From positions 1 through 64,000 of the forward strand of contig QXXC01000019.1 in assembly GCA_009911305.1 (NCBI GenBank): a stretch of 64,000 bases of DNA. Reading direction: 5' to 3'. Positions within the stretch are counted from its first letter, which is position 1, and the number at the start of each line of letters is the position of its first letter. The notes below the pieces were generated by a model. The model did no database searches, was not told where the DNA came from, and saw only the letters and a list, made by a program, of their open reading frames with translations. Both the position numbers and the translations under genes were made by a program. Source of the stretch: Clostridiaceae bacterium. Lineage in GTDB: Bacteria; Bacillota; Clostridia; Lachnospirales; Lachnospiraceae. Below, piece by piece: positions 48,795-56,836 of this stretch.

Positions 48795-49523
48795 ATGGGT
48801 ATACGGTACAGAAAAAGTATAAAAGTGGCTCCGGGTGTCAAAATCAACCTAAACAGAAAAAGTGCAAGCGTGACAGTCGGCGGCAAGGGTTATCACAAAA
48901 CCTTTAATAGCAACGGACAGACAACCACTAGCGTCAATCTTCCTGTAAAGGGCTTGTCATACACGGACAGGAAGGGCAAGAAAAGCAATTCTTCTTCCGC
49001 TCCTGCTGCCCGCTATGAGAATACAGGAAGCGTTGTTGAAGCTCCCGCACCAAAAGAAAAGAAGATAACTGCAAAAGCTGTCATTCCTGACCCGCCGACT
49101 GCGGGCGTTGCCGTTCTCGGTTCCCTGATTATCGTTGCGGGCTTCTTCCTCTCCGGGTCCTCTATCCCGGCAGGAATTATTGTTGCTCTTTTCGGGTCTT
49201 ATTGTATTTATGCTTATGTCGCACACAAGAAGAACCCGGACAGCGGCAAATATATTTCAGAAGGTCAGTTGATACGCTGGCGGCAGCTTCTTTCCGTTTC
49301 CTCCGGCACTTCTTCTGAACTTGTTGAAAAGTCGCTTCCCGTCCTGCTTGAATTGAAAGCCGCTGCGGAAGAATATTGCAGCCTGCTTCCTGAATCTGCG
49401 GAAGCCCTGCTGAACACACAACAAAAAATTGTTGACTTTTCAGAATTTGTGATTATCAAAGGGGACAACCCCAAAAATGACTATGAAAGATATTCTGCTT
49501 TAATTTCAGAATCGCAGAAATGA
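48795..49523 (+). CDS. DUF4236-domain membrane protein
   Basis: The N-terminal 50 residues (KVAPGVKINLNRKSASVTVG) match the DUF4236 beta domain; two adjacent membrane segments lie at about residues 105-140, and a helical cytoplasmic part follows. It is expressed with the repressor, so it is a lysogeny-expressed gene, possibly affecting host surface or superinfection. Function inferred only from position. Confidence 0.7.
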   Translation: MGIRYRKSIKVAPGVKINLNRKSASVTVGGKGYHKTFNSNGQTTTSVNLPVKGLSYTDRKGKKSNSSSAPAARYENTGSVVEAPAPKEKKITAKAVIPDPPTAGVAVLGSLIIVAGFFLSGSSIPAGIIVALFGSYCIYAYVAHKKNPDSGKYISEGQLIRWRQLLSVSSGTSSELVEKSLPVLLELKAAAEEYCSLLPESAEALLNTQQKIVDFSEFVIIKGDNPKNDYERYSALISESQK

Positions 49524-49537
49524 AAACCAAAAGGGAA

Positions 49538-49570
49538 GCGGCGGCAATACTGGGAATATTGCCGCCGCAA
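49538..49570 (+). other. Strong hairpin between DUF4236 gene and integrase
   Basis: GGCGGCAATA and its partner TATTGCCGCC form about a 10-bp stem without a clear T-run, then a copy of the ATATCATACCAGATACAA repeat. Possibly an attenuator of integrase expression in the lysogen. Confidence 0.5.
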
Positions 49571-49664
49571 TGCAAAGTATATCATACCAGATACAACATA
49601 CCGTCTGCAATTCTGATTATATCATCTGCGGGCGGGAAATTAAAGGAAATGCAGGTGATTTTCT

Positions 49665-51032
49665 ATGAAAAACAAGGAATTGCCGCCGCTTGTCCGTGTC
49701 GCCCTTTATATCCGGGTATCAGGGGAAGAACAAAAAATAAAGGGACTGTCCCTTGAAGCCCAGCAAGAACGCCTTGAAGCATACGCACGGGAAAAAGGCT
49801 GGATTGTGACCGGGGTATATATCGACGCTGCGAAAACCGCAAGAAAGAATATGCACAAGCGGGCAGAGTTTCAAAAAATGATAGAAGCCGTGAAGCGTGA
49901 TGAAGTTGACTTGCTTCTGTTCTGCCGCCTTGACCGCTGGTTCCGGTCCGTCGCTGATTATTACAAGGTTATGGAAATACTACAGGCGCACGGCTGCGAC
50001 TGGAAGACAATAGATGAAGAATACGACACGACAAGCGCAAACGGTCGTTTGTATATCAATGTCAAGCTGTCAATCGCCCAGAATGAAGCTGACATTTGCG
50101 GGGAAAGAATAGACGTTGTTTTTGACAGCAAGATTGCCCACGGAACCGTCGTTTCCGGCTCCTGCCCGTTCGGGTACAGGGTCAACGGGGAAAAGCGGCT
50201 GGAAGTCCTGCCGGAAGAAGCCGGGATTGTGCAAGACGCTTTCAATCACTTTGAAAGCACCGTCAGCCAGCGGGGAACCGTGAAGCATATCCGGGAAACT
50301 TACGGCGTGAATTGGTGTGACGCAACTTTCCGGCGTATGCTGTCAGAACCGCTTTACACTGGAATCTATGACCGGGGCGGCAGGAAGAATGAAAACTTCT
50401 GCCCGGCAATCATCAGCCAGGAACAATTCGACAAGGTTCAATCCCTCCTGAAAAGAAATTCCCGTTCCGCTCCGTCCGGCAAGGTTTATATTTTTACTTC
50501 AATCGTGAAGTGCGCTGAATGTAGCCACAACCTTGTCGGCTATAAAACACGGGAATATTATTATTACAGGTGTAACCAGCACTTTCAGCGGGGCAGGTGT
50601 AGCCACAATAAATCCGTCCGGGAAGATATGATTGAAAAATGGCTTTTTGACAACATGGAATCCGAACTGCGCCGGGTCCGGCTGGAATGGGAAATAAAAG
50701 CGGCAGAAAAGAAAAAAGCTGCCCTGCGGACAGATAAAGCCGCCCTGAAAAGAAAGCTGACAAAACTAAAAGAATTATATGTGAATGAGCTGATTGACAT
50801 TGAAGAATACAAAAAGGACTATGAAATATATACGGCGGCACTCCGGCAGCTCCCGGAACCCGCAGCAGAAGCCCCGCCCGACTTTGAAGCCGTGGAAAAG
50901 CTGCTGCAATCTGATTTTAAGAATATTTATGAATCGCTGACCCGTGAAGAAAAGCGTACACTGTGGCGGTCTGTTATCTCTGAAATACGCATTGACAGTG
51001 AAAATAATATCACGGGTATTTCTTTCGGGTAG
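49665..51032 (+). CDS. int: Large serine recombinase (phage integrase)
   Basis: 455 aa. Catalytic Ser19 in YIRVSGEEQ, conserved Arg in the CRLDRWFRS segment (about 87-95), recombinase domain to about 270, zinc ribbon with Cys at about 283, 286, 303 and 312, and coiled coil at 325-395. Its stop lies a few bases from the attR core, the usual att position. It catalyses integration, and excision with a directionality factor not identified here. Confidence 0.95.
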   Translation: MKNKELPPLVRVALYIRVSGEEQKIKGLSLEAQQERLEAYAREKGWIVTGVYIDAAKTARKNMHKRAEFQKMIEAVKRDEVDLLLFCRLDRWFRSVADYYKVMEILQAHGCDWKTIDEEYDTTSANGRLYINVKLSIAQNEADICGERIDVVFDSKIAHGTVVSGSCPFGYRVNGEKRLEVLPEEAGIVQDAFNHFESTVSQRGTVKHIRETYGVNWCDATFRRMLSEPLYTGIYDRGGRKNENFCPAIISQEQFDKVQSLLKRNSRSAPSGKVYIFTSIVKCAECSHNLVGYKTREYYYYRCNQHFQRGRCSHNKSVREDMIEKWLFDNMESELRRVRLEWEIKAAEKKKAALRTDKAALKRKLTKLKELYVNELIDIEEYKKDYEIYTAALRQLPEPAAEAPPDFEAVEKLLQSDFKNIYESLTREEKRTLWRSVISEIRIDSENNITGISFG

Positions 51033-51062
51033 TGTTGTACTAACTTGACACTACCCGTGGGC
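51010..51062. other. attR of the inner prophage
   Basis: GTAC core at 51037-51040 with the phage arm TGTT on the left and the bacterial arm TAACTTGACAC on the right. It overlaps the TTG start of the outer prophage's DGR target ORF. Confidence 0.8.
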
Positions 51063-51899
51063 TTCATTGACCCGAACAACCAGGAGCTGGAGGGCGTATG
51101 GCTGCCCATGTTTTACGGTTCCATTTTGGGGGCAGGAGGCGCAAGCCCGAAGATGGTAAGCCTTGCGAACCTACAGCCGACCTATAGCAACACCACGGAC
51201 CAGGAAAAAGCGGCTATTACAAATTTCAGCAACCGGGCGGTGTTCTACGGCGGACCGATTGTAGAAACTATTACCGACCTTCTTATTATGTTCGCAAAGA
51301 CCACGAACCTGCAGGAAGCCTATGGGTACGGAAATTGTGCAGGTTACGACGCAAGCCAAGCCCCGACCTACGGAGTAAAGCGGAACGCCGTAGTGGGCGG
51401 CGGCCAGTTCTACGGAACCGACGATCAGCACAGCCTTAACAAGATTTTCCATAGCATTGTGATCGGCAGTTACCAGCAGTGGATGCGCGACCCTTACGAG
51501 GTAGTTGTAAACGGGCGGGTGAAGGTAAGCAAAAATTACACCTACGATCCGACCGGGGCAAAATACACGGACACCGGGATCGCCGTACCGGATAACAAGA
51601 CCTGGGACACGAACCACAACGCCCTGGACTACCCGGCCCATTTCAGAACCGTGCCGGGGTACGGCAGTATCCCGGCTTTGGGAATGGACGGAGGGAGCAG
51701 CGCGACCGGAGGCTGCGACGGCTTATGGAGAAAAGACCCGAAGCAGACGTTTACGGGCGTCTGCCTACGGTTCGGGCGTTGCGACGCTGGCCTCTACTGC
51801 GGCCCGCGGGCGCGTACTTGGAACAACAGTGCCGGGAATGCGTCCTGGGGCATCGGCGCCGCCGATCTTCTTTTACCACCTGTCGGCGTAGCCGTTTAG
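51045..51899 (+). CDS. Outer-prophage DGR target protein, C-type lectin/FGE fold
   Basis: 285 aa from TTG, or longer before integration. C-terminal part with GVCLRFGRCDAGLYCGPRAR and WNNSAGNASWGIGAADLLLP is the variable region. The N-terminal part (GVWLPMFYGSILGAGGA and following) is the constant display domain. Attachment now begins inside attR, so it has lost its natural upstream context, and no ribosome site is visible. Confidence 0.85.
   Translation: MTLPVGFIDPNNQELEGVWLPMFYGSILGAGGASPKMVSLANLQPTYSNTTDQEKAAITNFSNRAVFYGGPIVETITDLLIMFAKTTNLQEAYGYGNCAGYDASQAPTYGVKRNAVVGGGQFYGTDDQHSLNKIFHSIVIGSYQQWMRDPYEVVVNGRVKVSKNYTYDPTGAKYTDTGIAVPDNKTWDTNHNALDYPAHFRTVPGYGSIPALGMDGGSSATGGCDGLWRKDPKQTFTGVCLRFGRCDAGLYCGPRARTWNNSAGNASWGIGAADLLLPPVGVAV
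51755..51863 (+). repeat. DGR variable repeat (outer prophage)
   Basis: 109 bp aligned without gaps to TR2 (52003-52111). All 11 mismatches are at template adenines. Confidence 0.97.
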
Positions 51900-51905
51900 G
51901 GGGGT

Positions 51906-51930
51906 CTGGGGGCGCGAAGCACTCCCCCAG
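51906..51930 (+). promoter_or_regulatory. Hairpin after the outer VR
   Basis: CTGGGGG and CCCCCAG form a 7-bp stem about 43 bp past the VR; the loop contains GCGAAGC, which can form its own mini-hairpin. Candidate retrohoming hairpin, though not a simple GRNA loop. Confidence 0.5.
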
Positions 51931-52002
51931 GAGATACCGGAGCTTTGAAGCAGCGTAAATTATAAAAACAAAACATAAGGGGATAGGGACGGCGTCACCT
52001 GG

Positions 52003-52111
52003 GGGCGTCTGCCTACGGTTCGGGAATTGCAACAATGGCCTCAACTGCGGCCCGCGGGCGCGTAATTGGAACAACAGTGCCGGGAATGCGAACTGGAACA
52101 TCGGCGCCGCC
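52003..52111 (+). repeat. DGR template repeat TR2 (outer prophage)
   Basis: Noncoding, matching the VR at 51755-51863 except at 11 adenines. It lies between the target gene and the reverse transcriptase. No Avd-like gene lies between. Confidence 0.96.
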
Positions 52112-52304
52112 TTTTTTCTATTCATACGGTTCATAAACTTAAAGCCGTCCCTATTCCTACACCCCTGGGTGTTGAAATACGCCTTAACCGCCATTATTGG
52201 AAGGGTAAGTGGTAAATTAACTTGATACAGGGCGCACGGTAAAGCGGTCGCACCTGCCGTGCGTAGAGGATAGAAGAAAAAATATTCTTATAGGAGTATT
52301 GCTT
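52112..52304 (+). other. Spacer between TR2 and the reverse transcriptase
   Basis: No ORF of useful length on either strand. Probably the downstream template RNA region needed for priming; a TAGGAG ribosome site for the reverse transcriptase is at its end. Confidence 0.45.
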
Positions 52305-53537
52305 ATGCGGAGGAAAGAGCTGTGGCGGAAAACAACGGAAGCCACGGAGAAAAGAGGCGTAAAACAATACAAATATTTGTATCGTAAAATGCTTGATGAG
52401 AACATCATACGGAAAGCATACAAGAAGCTGCGGAAGGGCAAAACGAAGCGGAAAGAGATACAGCAGATAGACGCCGATCTTGATAACGAAGTCGCCGCCA
52501 TGCGGCGCATGATAGAGAACACGAAGCCGCCAGACGTTCCGGTGGAACACCCGGAGCTGGCATATAAGCCGAGAAAGCGCACGCCGAAAACCATAAGGGA
52601 AAAAGGCAAGACCCGGAAAATATTCATGCCGGAGATACACGAGCAATGGCTCCACCATATAATCGTCCTTATTTTGGAACCGATTATAACAGCCACGGCT
52701 TACCCATATTCCTGCGGGAGCTTCCCGAAGCGGGGCGCACATTACGGCAAGAAACGGCTTTTAAAAATTATCCGAGGCGGAAAGAATATACGGAACTTTG
52801 CGAAGGTAGACATCCGCCATTTTTACGACAGCATACGGCTGGACATTCTTATGCGGGAGCTTCGCATCCGCATAAAGGACGAGCTTTTTCTTTACATAGT
52901 TGAGCTTTGCTTACAGGGCTTCAAGAAGGGGATCCCGCTGGGCTTCTATATTTCCCAGTGGCTCGCTAATTATTTGTTGGAGCCTTTAGACCACTTCATA
53001 ACGGACAAGCTGGAAATACCGAACCTTATCCGCTATATGGATGATATTGTTTTAGGACACGACAACAAAAAGAAGCTGCACCAGGCAATAGTAGAAATCC
53101 AAAAATTCATAGGGCAGAGGTTCCGGCTGAAGCTGAAGCATAATTACCAGGTCTTTAAGTTCAACTTTCAGAAAAAGAACGGGAAGGTCGTAGGGCGCGT
53201 GATTGACTTCATGGGCTTTCTTTTCTTCCGCAACCGGACGACCATGCGGAAAGCTATTATGCTTTCCGCCACCAGGCTCGCCAGCAGGCTACACGCGGCG
53301 AAGGAAGCCGGGAGGGGATATTTTAAGAAGCACATAGAGGCAATGTTAAGCTATATAGGCTGGTTCAGTTGTACGGACACTTACAACGCATACCAGGACT
53401 ATATAAAGCCCCATGTAACAGTGGGGAGGCTTAAGAAAATCATTTCAAAATTGACAAGGAGGGCAAACAAAAATGAAGCAGTGGACACAGGAGCGAAGCG
53501 CCAGCCGGCCGGCAGAATTGCAGCTTGTGGCGCCTGA
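52305..53537 (+). CDS. DGR reverse transcriptase (outer prophage)
   Basis: 410 aa from the ATG at 52305 (TAGGAG eight bases upstream; the TTG at 52299 is too close). VDIRHFYDSI carries the first catalytic Asp, GFYISQ is the DGR-type motif (about 213-218) and YMDD is the active site (244-247). It differs strongly from the inner reverse transcriptase, so the two DGRs are not recent copies. Its end overlaps the next gene by 65 bp. Confidence 0.95.
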   Translation: MRRKELWRKTTEATEKRGVKQYKYLYRKMLDENIIRKAYKKLRKGKTKRKEIQQIDADLDNEVAAMRRMIENTKPPDVPVEHPELAYKPRKRTPKTIREKGKTRKIFMPEIHEQWLHHIIVLILEPIITATAYPYSCGSFPKRGAHYGKKRLLKIIRGGKNIRNFAKVDIRHFYDSIRLDILMRELRIRIKDELFLYIVELCLQGFKKGIPLGFYISQWLANYLLEPLDHFITDKLEIPNLIRYMDDIVLGHDNKKKLHQAIVEIQKFIGQRFRLKLKHNYQVFKFNFQKKNGKVVGRVIDFMGFLFFRNRTTMRKAIMLSATRLASRLHAAKEAGRGYFKKHIEAMLSYIGWFSCTDTYNAYQDYIKPHVTVGRLKKIISKLTRRANKNEAVDTGAKRQPAGRIAACGA

Positions 53538-53748
53538 TACTTTCATCCAGCGCCGGAACATTCAGCCGGAGGAACACGAGGCCACGGACCAGCAGGCAGC
53601 CTATACGGACTTCGTCTGCGACAGCCGGGAGATCAGCGTCGGAGAATACGAGATGCTTAAGAGCATAGAGGAAATCCGGACGGACGAAGCCGTGACGGCG
53701 GCTATTGACGAGTACACCATGCAGCTCATGGAAGGAGGGCTTTTATAA
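53473..53748 (+). CDS. Outer-prophage small protein, 91 aa
   Basis: ATG with GGAGGGCAAACAAAA. Acidic helical protein, overlapping the reverse transcriptase end and the XkdX-like gene. By position a tail-fibre or lysis-adjacent gene. Function unknown. Confidence 0.6.
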   Translation: MKQWTQERSASRPAELQLVAPDTFIQRRNIQPEEHEATDQQAAYTDFVCDSREISVGEYEMLKSIEEIRTDEAVTAAIDEYTMQLMEGGLL

Positions 53749-53894
53749 TGGCTACGATTTTAGTAAGCAGCCTTAAGCGGCTTTACGCGGCGGGCAGGGT
53801 AACGAAGGAGCAGATCCGGGAGCGGGCGGAGAAGGGAACCATCACCGAAGTCGATTACCAGGAGATCACCGGGGAGGCATACGAAGATGAGTAA
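53748..53894 (+). CDS. XkdX-like small phage protein, 48 aa
   Basis: ATG overlaps the preceding stop. The pattern LKRLYAAGRVTKEQIRERA and ITEVDYQEITGEAYE is that of the XkdX family found before holin genes in many Gram-positive phages. Confidence 0.75.
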   Translation: MATILVSSLKRLYAAGRVTKEQIRERAEKGTITEVDYQEITGEAYEDE

Positions 53895-54078
53895 GGGCAT
53901 AGACCCGCTTAAGGTAGTAGAGCGGCAGAACGCCATCATACGGATCCAGTCCGGTGTGATTGATGAGCTTTTCTTACTTCTTATGCAGCACATAAGCGCA
54001 GACGAAGCAGACAGCCTCCCATGCATAGCCAGGATTAACCAGGCAGCCGAAATCCGGGCGGAAATCGGCGTAGGCTAG
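53887..54078 (+). CDS. Outer-prophage small protein, 63 aa
   Basis: Helical, with QNAIIRIQSGVIDELFLLL, overlapping XkdX by 8 bp. ATG with GGGGAGG upstream. Function unknown; lysis-region position. Confidence 0.6.
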   Translation: MSKGIDPLKVVERQNAIIRIQSGVIDELFLLLMQHISADEADSLPCIARINQAAEIRAEIGVG

Positions 54079-54170
54079 TATTTCTACACTAAAAGGCAAA
54101 AAGCCCAGGAAACGGCGCAGGACGCGCCGTGGAAGGGGCTTATTTTATTGCAGGAAGGAGGGCAGTGGAG

Positions 54171-54440
54171 ATGTACATAGACGCACAGACCATCATAACA
54201 GCCGCCGCCGTATTGGGAGCCGGAACGGCATTACTGGGCGCGCTTTTCGCTGTATACCGCTGGTATCAGAGGCAGAACAAGCAGGACGAGGACATAAAGG
54301 CCATGAAGGAAGAAATGTGTCTTTTAACCTACGGTGTTTTGGCTTGCCTCCAGGGGCTTAAGGAGCAGGGCTGCAACGGCCCCGTGACGGCGGCCATTGA
54401 CAAGATCGAAAAGCACATGAACCAGGAGGCGCACAAGTAA
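54171..54440 (+). CDS. Membrane protein, XhlA-like
   Basis: 89 aa from the ATG at 54171 (GGAGGGCAGTGGAG). N-terminal membrane helix (TAAAVLGAGTALLGALFAV, about residues 9-27) and a coiled C-terminal part. It precedes the holin, as XhlA does. Probably a lysis accessory. Confidence 0.65.
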   Translation: MYIDAQTIITAAAVLGAGTALLGALFAVYRWYQRQNKQDEDIKAMKEEMCLLTYGVLACLQGLKEQGCNGPVTAAIDKIEKHMNQEAHK

Positions 54441-54511
54441 CAGGGCAACCGCGCCGGAGAGCTGGGAAGCCCCGGCGCAAAAAAAAATAAACCTTAAAGG
54501 AGGACAACACA

Positions 54512-54751
54512 ATGAAACAGATTAACTGGGTAAGAAAACTTACGAGCCGGAAACTTTGGACGGCGGTCGCTTCCTTCGTTTCCATGATGATCCTGGCAAC
54601 GGGCGGAGCCGAGAACACGGCGACGCAGGTAACGGCGCTTATTATGGCCGGGGCTTCCGTGATTGCCTACATTATCGGGGAAGGATTGACGGACGCGGCC
54701 AACATGGACGCAGAGGTCGGGATCGAGGTCCAGGAGGATACTGAGGAATAG
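54512..54751 (+). CDS. Holin, phi-LC3-like
   Basis: 79 aa, INWVRKLTSRKLWTAVASF at the start and two membrane segments (about 17-35 and 42-60), acidic tail. AAAGGAGG before ATG. It lies directly before the endolysin. Confidence 0.75.
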   Translation: MKQINWVRKLTSRKLWTAVASFVSMMILATGGAENTATQVTALIMAGASVIAYIIGEGLTDAANMDAEVGIEVQEDTEE

Positions 54752-54761
54752 GAGGCAGGCC

Positions 54762-56117
54762 ATGGGCATTATTTGGGGAGGCGTAGAGCGTGAGCTTTAC
54801 GCCTTTTACAGTAGCAAGGGATTTTGTAACAACGGCATTTTCGGGCTGTTCGGCAACCTTTACGCAGAGAGCGGGATGAAACCGAAGAACCTGCAGAACA
54901 GCTTTGAGAAAAAGCTCGGCTTCACGGACGAGAGCTACACGGCGGCAGTAGACTCCGGGAGCTATAAGAACTTCGTACACGACGGCGCAGGCTACGGCCT
55001 TCACCAATGCACATACTGGAGCCGGAAGGAAGCTATGCTTGCTTTCCACCGGGCGAAGGGCGCATCCATAGGCGACGCATTGACGCAGGCGGAATTTATT
55101 TACAAGGAGCTTTCCGAGAACTTCCCGGCAGTCCTTAAAGTTCTTAAGACAGCCGCCAGCGTCCGGGAGGCTTCCGACGCCGTACTGCTGCAGTTTGAGA
55201 AACCGAGGGACCAGGGCGAATCCGTCCGGAAGAAACGGGCGGGCTATGGCCAGGAGTACGAAGCCCTTTACCGGAAAGAAGGAGGGAACGAGGGTATGAC
55301 AGAGGCACAGGCAAGACAGAAGGTCGTAGGCATTTTCCAGGGCTGGATCGGGCTTAAGCGTTCCGACAGGAGCCACGCCCCGATCATTGATACATATAAC
55401 GGCAATAAGCCGCTGCCCAGGGGCTACAAGGTTACTTATACCGACGCATACTGCGCCACCACGACCAGCGCAGCGGCGATCAAGGCAGGCTATACGGATA
55501 TTATCCCGGTAGAGTGTTCCTGCTATTATTTGATTGAGAAGGCCAAGGCTATGGGCATTTGGCAGGAGAACGACGCATACATCCCGAAGCCGGGCGACGA
55601 AGTTCTTTACGATTGGGACGATGGGGCAAATTACGCCACCACGGACAACCGGGGAACGCCGGAACACGTCGGCATGGTTGAGGGAGTAAGCGGAAGCACG
55701 ATCCGAGTTATGGAGGGCAACATGAGCGGCGGAGTCGTAGGGCGCCGGAACCTGCAGGTCAACGGCAGATATATCCGGGGCTTTATTTGCCCGAACTACG
55801 CCAGCAAGGCCACGGAGCAGGCTCCGGAGAAAAGCGTAGACGAGATCGCCACGGAAGTCCTGGCAGGCAGATGGGGAAATAACCCGGAGCGCAAGGCTCG
55901 GCTGGAGGCGGCCGGCTACAATTACGAAGCCGTCCAGGCAGCCGTAAACCAGAAAGCGAAGGGCGGAGCTTCCGCAAAGAAAAGCGTTGCGGCAGTAGCC
56001 CAGGAGGTGCTGCTGGGCAAGTGGGGAAATAATCCGGCCAGAAAGAAAGCCCTAGAGGCGGCTGGCTACGATTACAGCGCCGTCCAGGCGGAAGTAAACA
56101 GGCTTTGCCGGAAGTAG
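54762..56117 (+). CDS. Three-domain endolysin
   Basis: 451 aa. Residues 1-165: tail-lysozyme-like domain with candidate catalytic Glu in LFGNLYAESGMKP. Residues about 180-345: CHAP/NlpC-like domain with Cys in TDAYCATTTS and His in TPEHVGMVE. Residues about 350-450: two CW_7-type wall-binding repeats (SVDEIATEVLAGRWGNN and a second copy, KSVAAVAQEVLLGKWGNN). AGGAGG before ATG. Confidence 0.9.
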   Translation: MGIIWGGVERELYAFYSSKGFCNNGIFGLFGNLYAESGMKPKNLQNSFEKKLGFTDESYTAAVDSGSYKNFVHDGAGYGLHQCTYWSRKEAMLAFHRAKGASIGDALTQAEFIYKELSENFPAVLKVLKTAASVREASDAVLLQFEKPRDQGESVRKKRAGYGQEYEALYRKEGGNEGMTEAQARQKVVGIFQGWIGLKRSDRSHAPIIDTYNGNKPLPRGYKVTYTDAYCATTTSAAAIKAGYTDIIPVECSCYYLIEKAKAMGIWQENDAYIPKPGDEVLYDWDDGANYATTDNRGTPEHVGMVEGVSGSTIRVMEGNMSGGVVGRRNLQVNGRYIRGFICPNYASKATEQAPEKSVDEIATEVLAGRWGNNPERKARLEAAGYNYEAVQAAVNQKAKGGASAKKSVAAVAQEVLLGKWGNNPARKKALEAAGYDYSAVQAEVNRLCRK

Positions 56118-56293
56118 TCACATTTGCACAAGAAGAACAGCTGATAAAAGCAAATTATTTTGTGCGCCATGCTGAATAGACTGAATCAGAAAACAGGCGT
56201 ATAATTGTGCGCCAGAGGGGGGTATAAGGGGGGGGGGTGAAGCCCCGGCCCCGAAAAGCGAGATAAGCCCCGCCGCCGTTTGGCAGTTGGGGC
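56118..56293 (+). other. Outer-prophage end region with repeats
   Basis: TTGTGCGCCA occurs twice (about 56169 and 56208) and a run of about ten G lies near 56230. No ORF. The outer attachment site may be near here but I cannot identify it. Confidence 0.4.
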
Positions 56294-56302
56294 TTATTTT
56301 TG
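56263..56302 (+). terminator. Terminator after the outer lysis genes
   Basis: AAGCCCC and GGGGCTT stem followed by ATTTTTG, on the rightward strand, overlapping the end of the AbrB-like gene. Confidence 0.75.
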
Positions 56303-56488
56303 TATTCCAGATATGATGATTTTGTCGCCATCGAAAGAGGCTACGACTGTTCTATTATTCAGATCCACGCCGAGGGCAGCCGCCCAGGGCTTCGGTATTG
56401 AGAGCTTGAAACCAACGGAGCCGGAGCCGCCCTTATTGGCGATCAGATTAAGCTCCCTTGTTTCTTTTCCTTCGTTTGTTTTCTTCAT
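56294..56488 (-). CDS. AbrB-like DNA-binding protein
   Basis: 64 aa from the ATG at 56488 (AAGGAAG nine bases upstream). SVGFKLSIPKPWAAALGVDL and the C-terminal VVASFDGDKIIISG are the SpoVT/AbrB swapped-hairpin pattern seen in transition regulators and antitoxins. No toxin gene is next to it. It may control the leftward block it ends. Confidence 0.75.
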   Translation of the reverse strand: MKKTNEGKETRELNLIANKGGSGSVGFKLSIPKPWAAALGVDLNNRTVVASFDGDKIIISGIQK

Positions 56489-56531
56489 TTCCTGCACTTC
56501 CTTTTTGCGGCGTCGCAACGATTTTTATAAA

Positions 56532-56736
56532 AAGGCTTCCCGGCCGCCCTTCGGTATAGCCCGACGGGTAGAGCTTGCATAGCTCGGCTTCACATCACCT
56601 ATTAACCTTTCTTCCACGCGCCAGGCGCGGACCCTGCGGAGGTTTACAAGTTGCACCGTTTCCCCCGGACGGTTTTAAGGTTTTCACATTAAAAGCCAGT
56701 AAAACTTGTTAGACGACATTCAGGCCGGGAAGCCTT
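56532..56736 (-). ncRNA. Candidate structured RNA, ~205 nt, closed by a 14-bp stem
   Basis: AAGGCTTCCCGGCC (56532-56545) and its exact complement (56723-56736) enclose 177 nt containing further inverted repeats (CGCGCC/GGCGCG, ACAAGTT/AACTTGT, AGCTTGCATAGCT). Read leftward, the closing stem is followed by TTTTT, so it ends like a terminator. No ORF. Its size is like raiA-type RNAs, but I did not verify any family. Confidence 0.55.
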
Positions 56737-56836
56737 GATTTATATTTGACACCCATCCCACAAGCTGGGGAGCTTGCTTTACTTCTGCCCGCCGGGCTTT
56801 GGACCGGCCGTCGGTGGTTTAGTGCCGGGGCAGCAG
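56737..56836 (-). other. Leader between the small gene and the candidate RNA
   Basis: No ORF. AAGCTGGGGAGCTT is a short inverted repeat. Probably part of the same leftward transcript. Confidence 0.35.

Larger units (their letters stand above)
88..51036. mobile_element. Complete inner prophage, contractile tail, ~50.9 kb
   Basis: The element is bounded by attL and attR with a GTAC core. It carries a serine integrase abutting attR, CI-type immunity region, early genes, ParA/ParB, HUH replication protein, lambda-like head genes, P2-like contractile tail genes, a DGR and a lysis cassette. All major structural genes are intact, so it may be inducible. It is a mosaic of a lambda-type head and a P2-type tail. 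Confidence 0.9.

Noticed and set aside
54672..55667. 331-aa leftward ORF opposite the outer endolysin
   Set aside because: Open only because of GC-rich codons in the endolysin; no start signal, composition unlike a protein.
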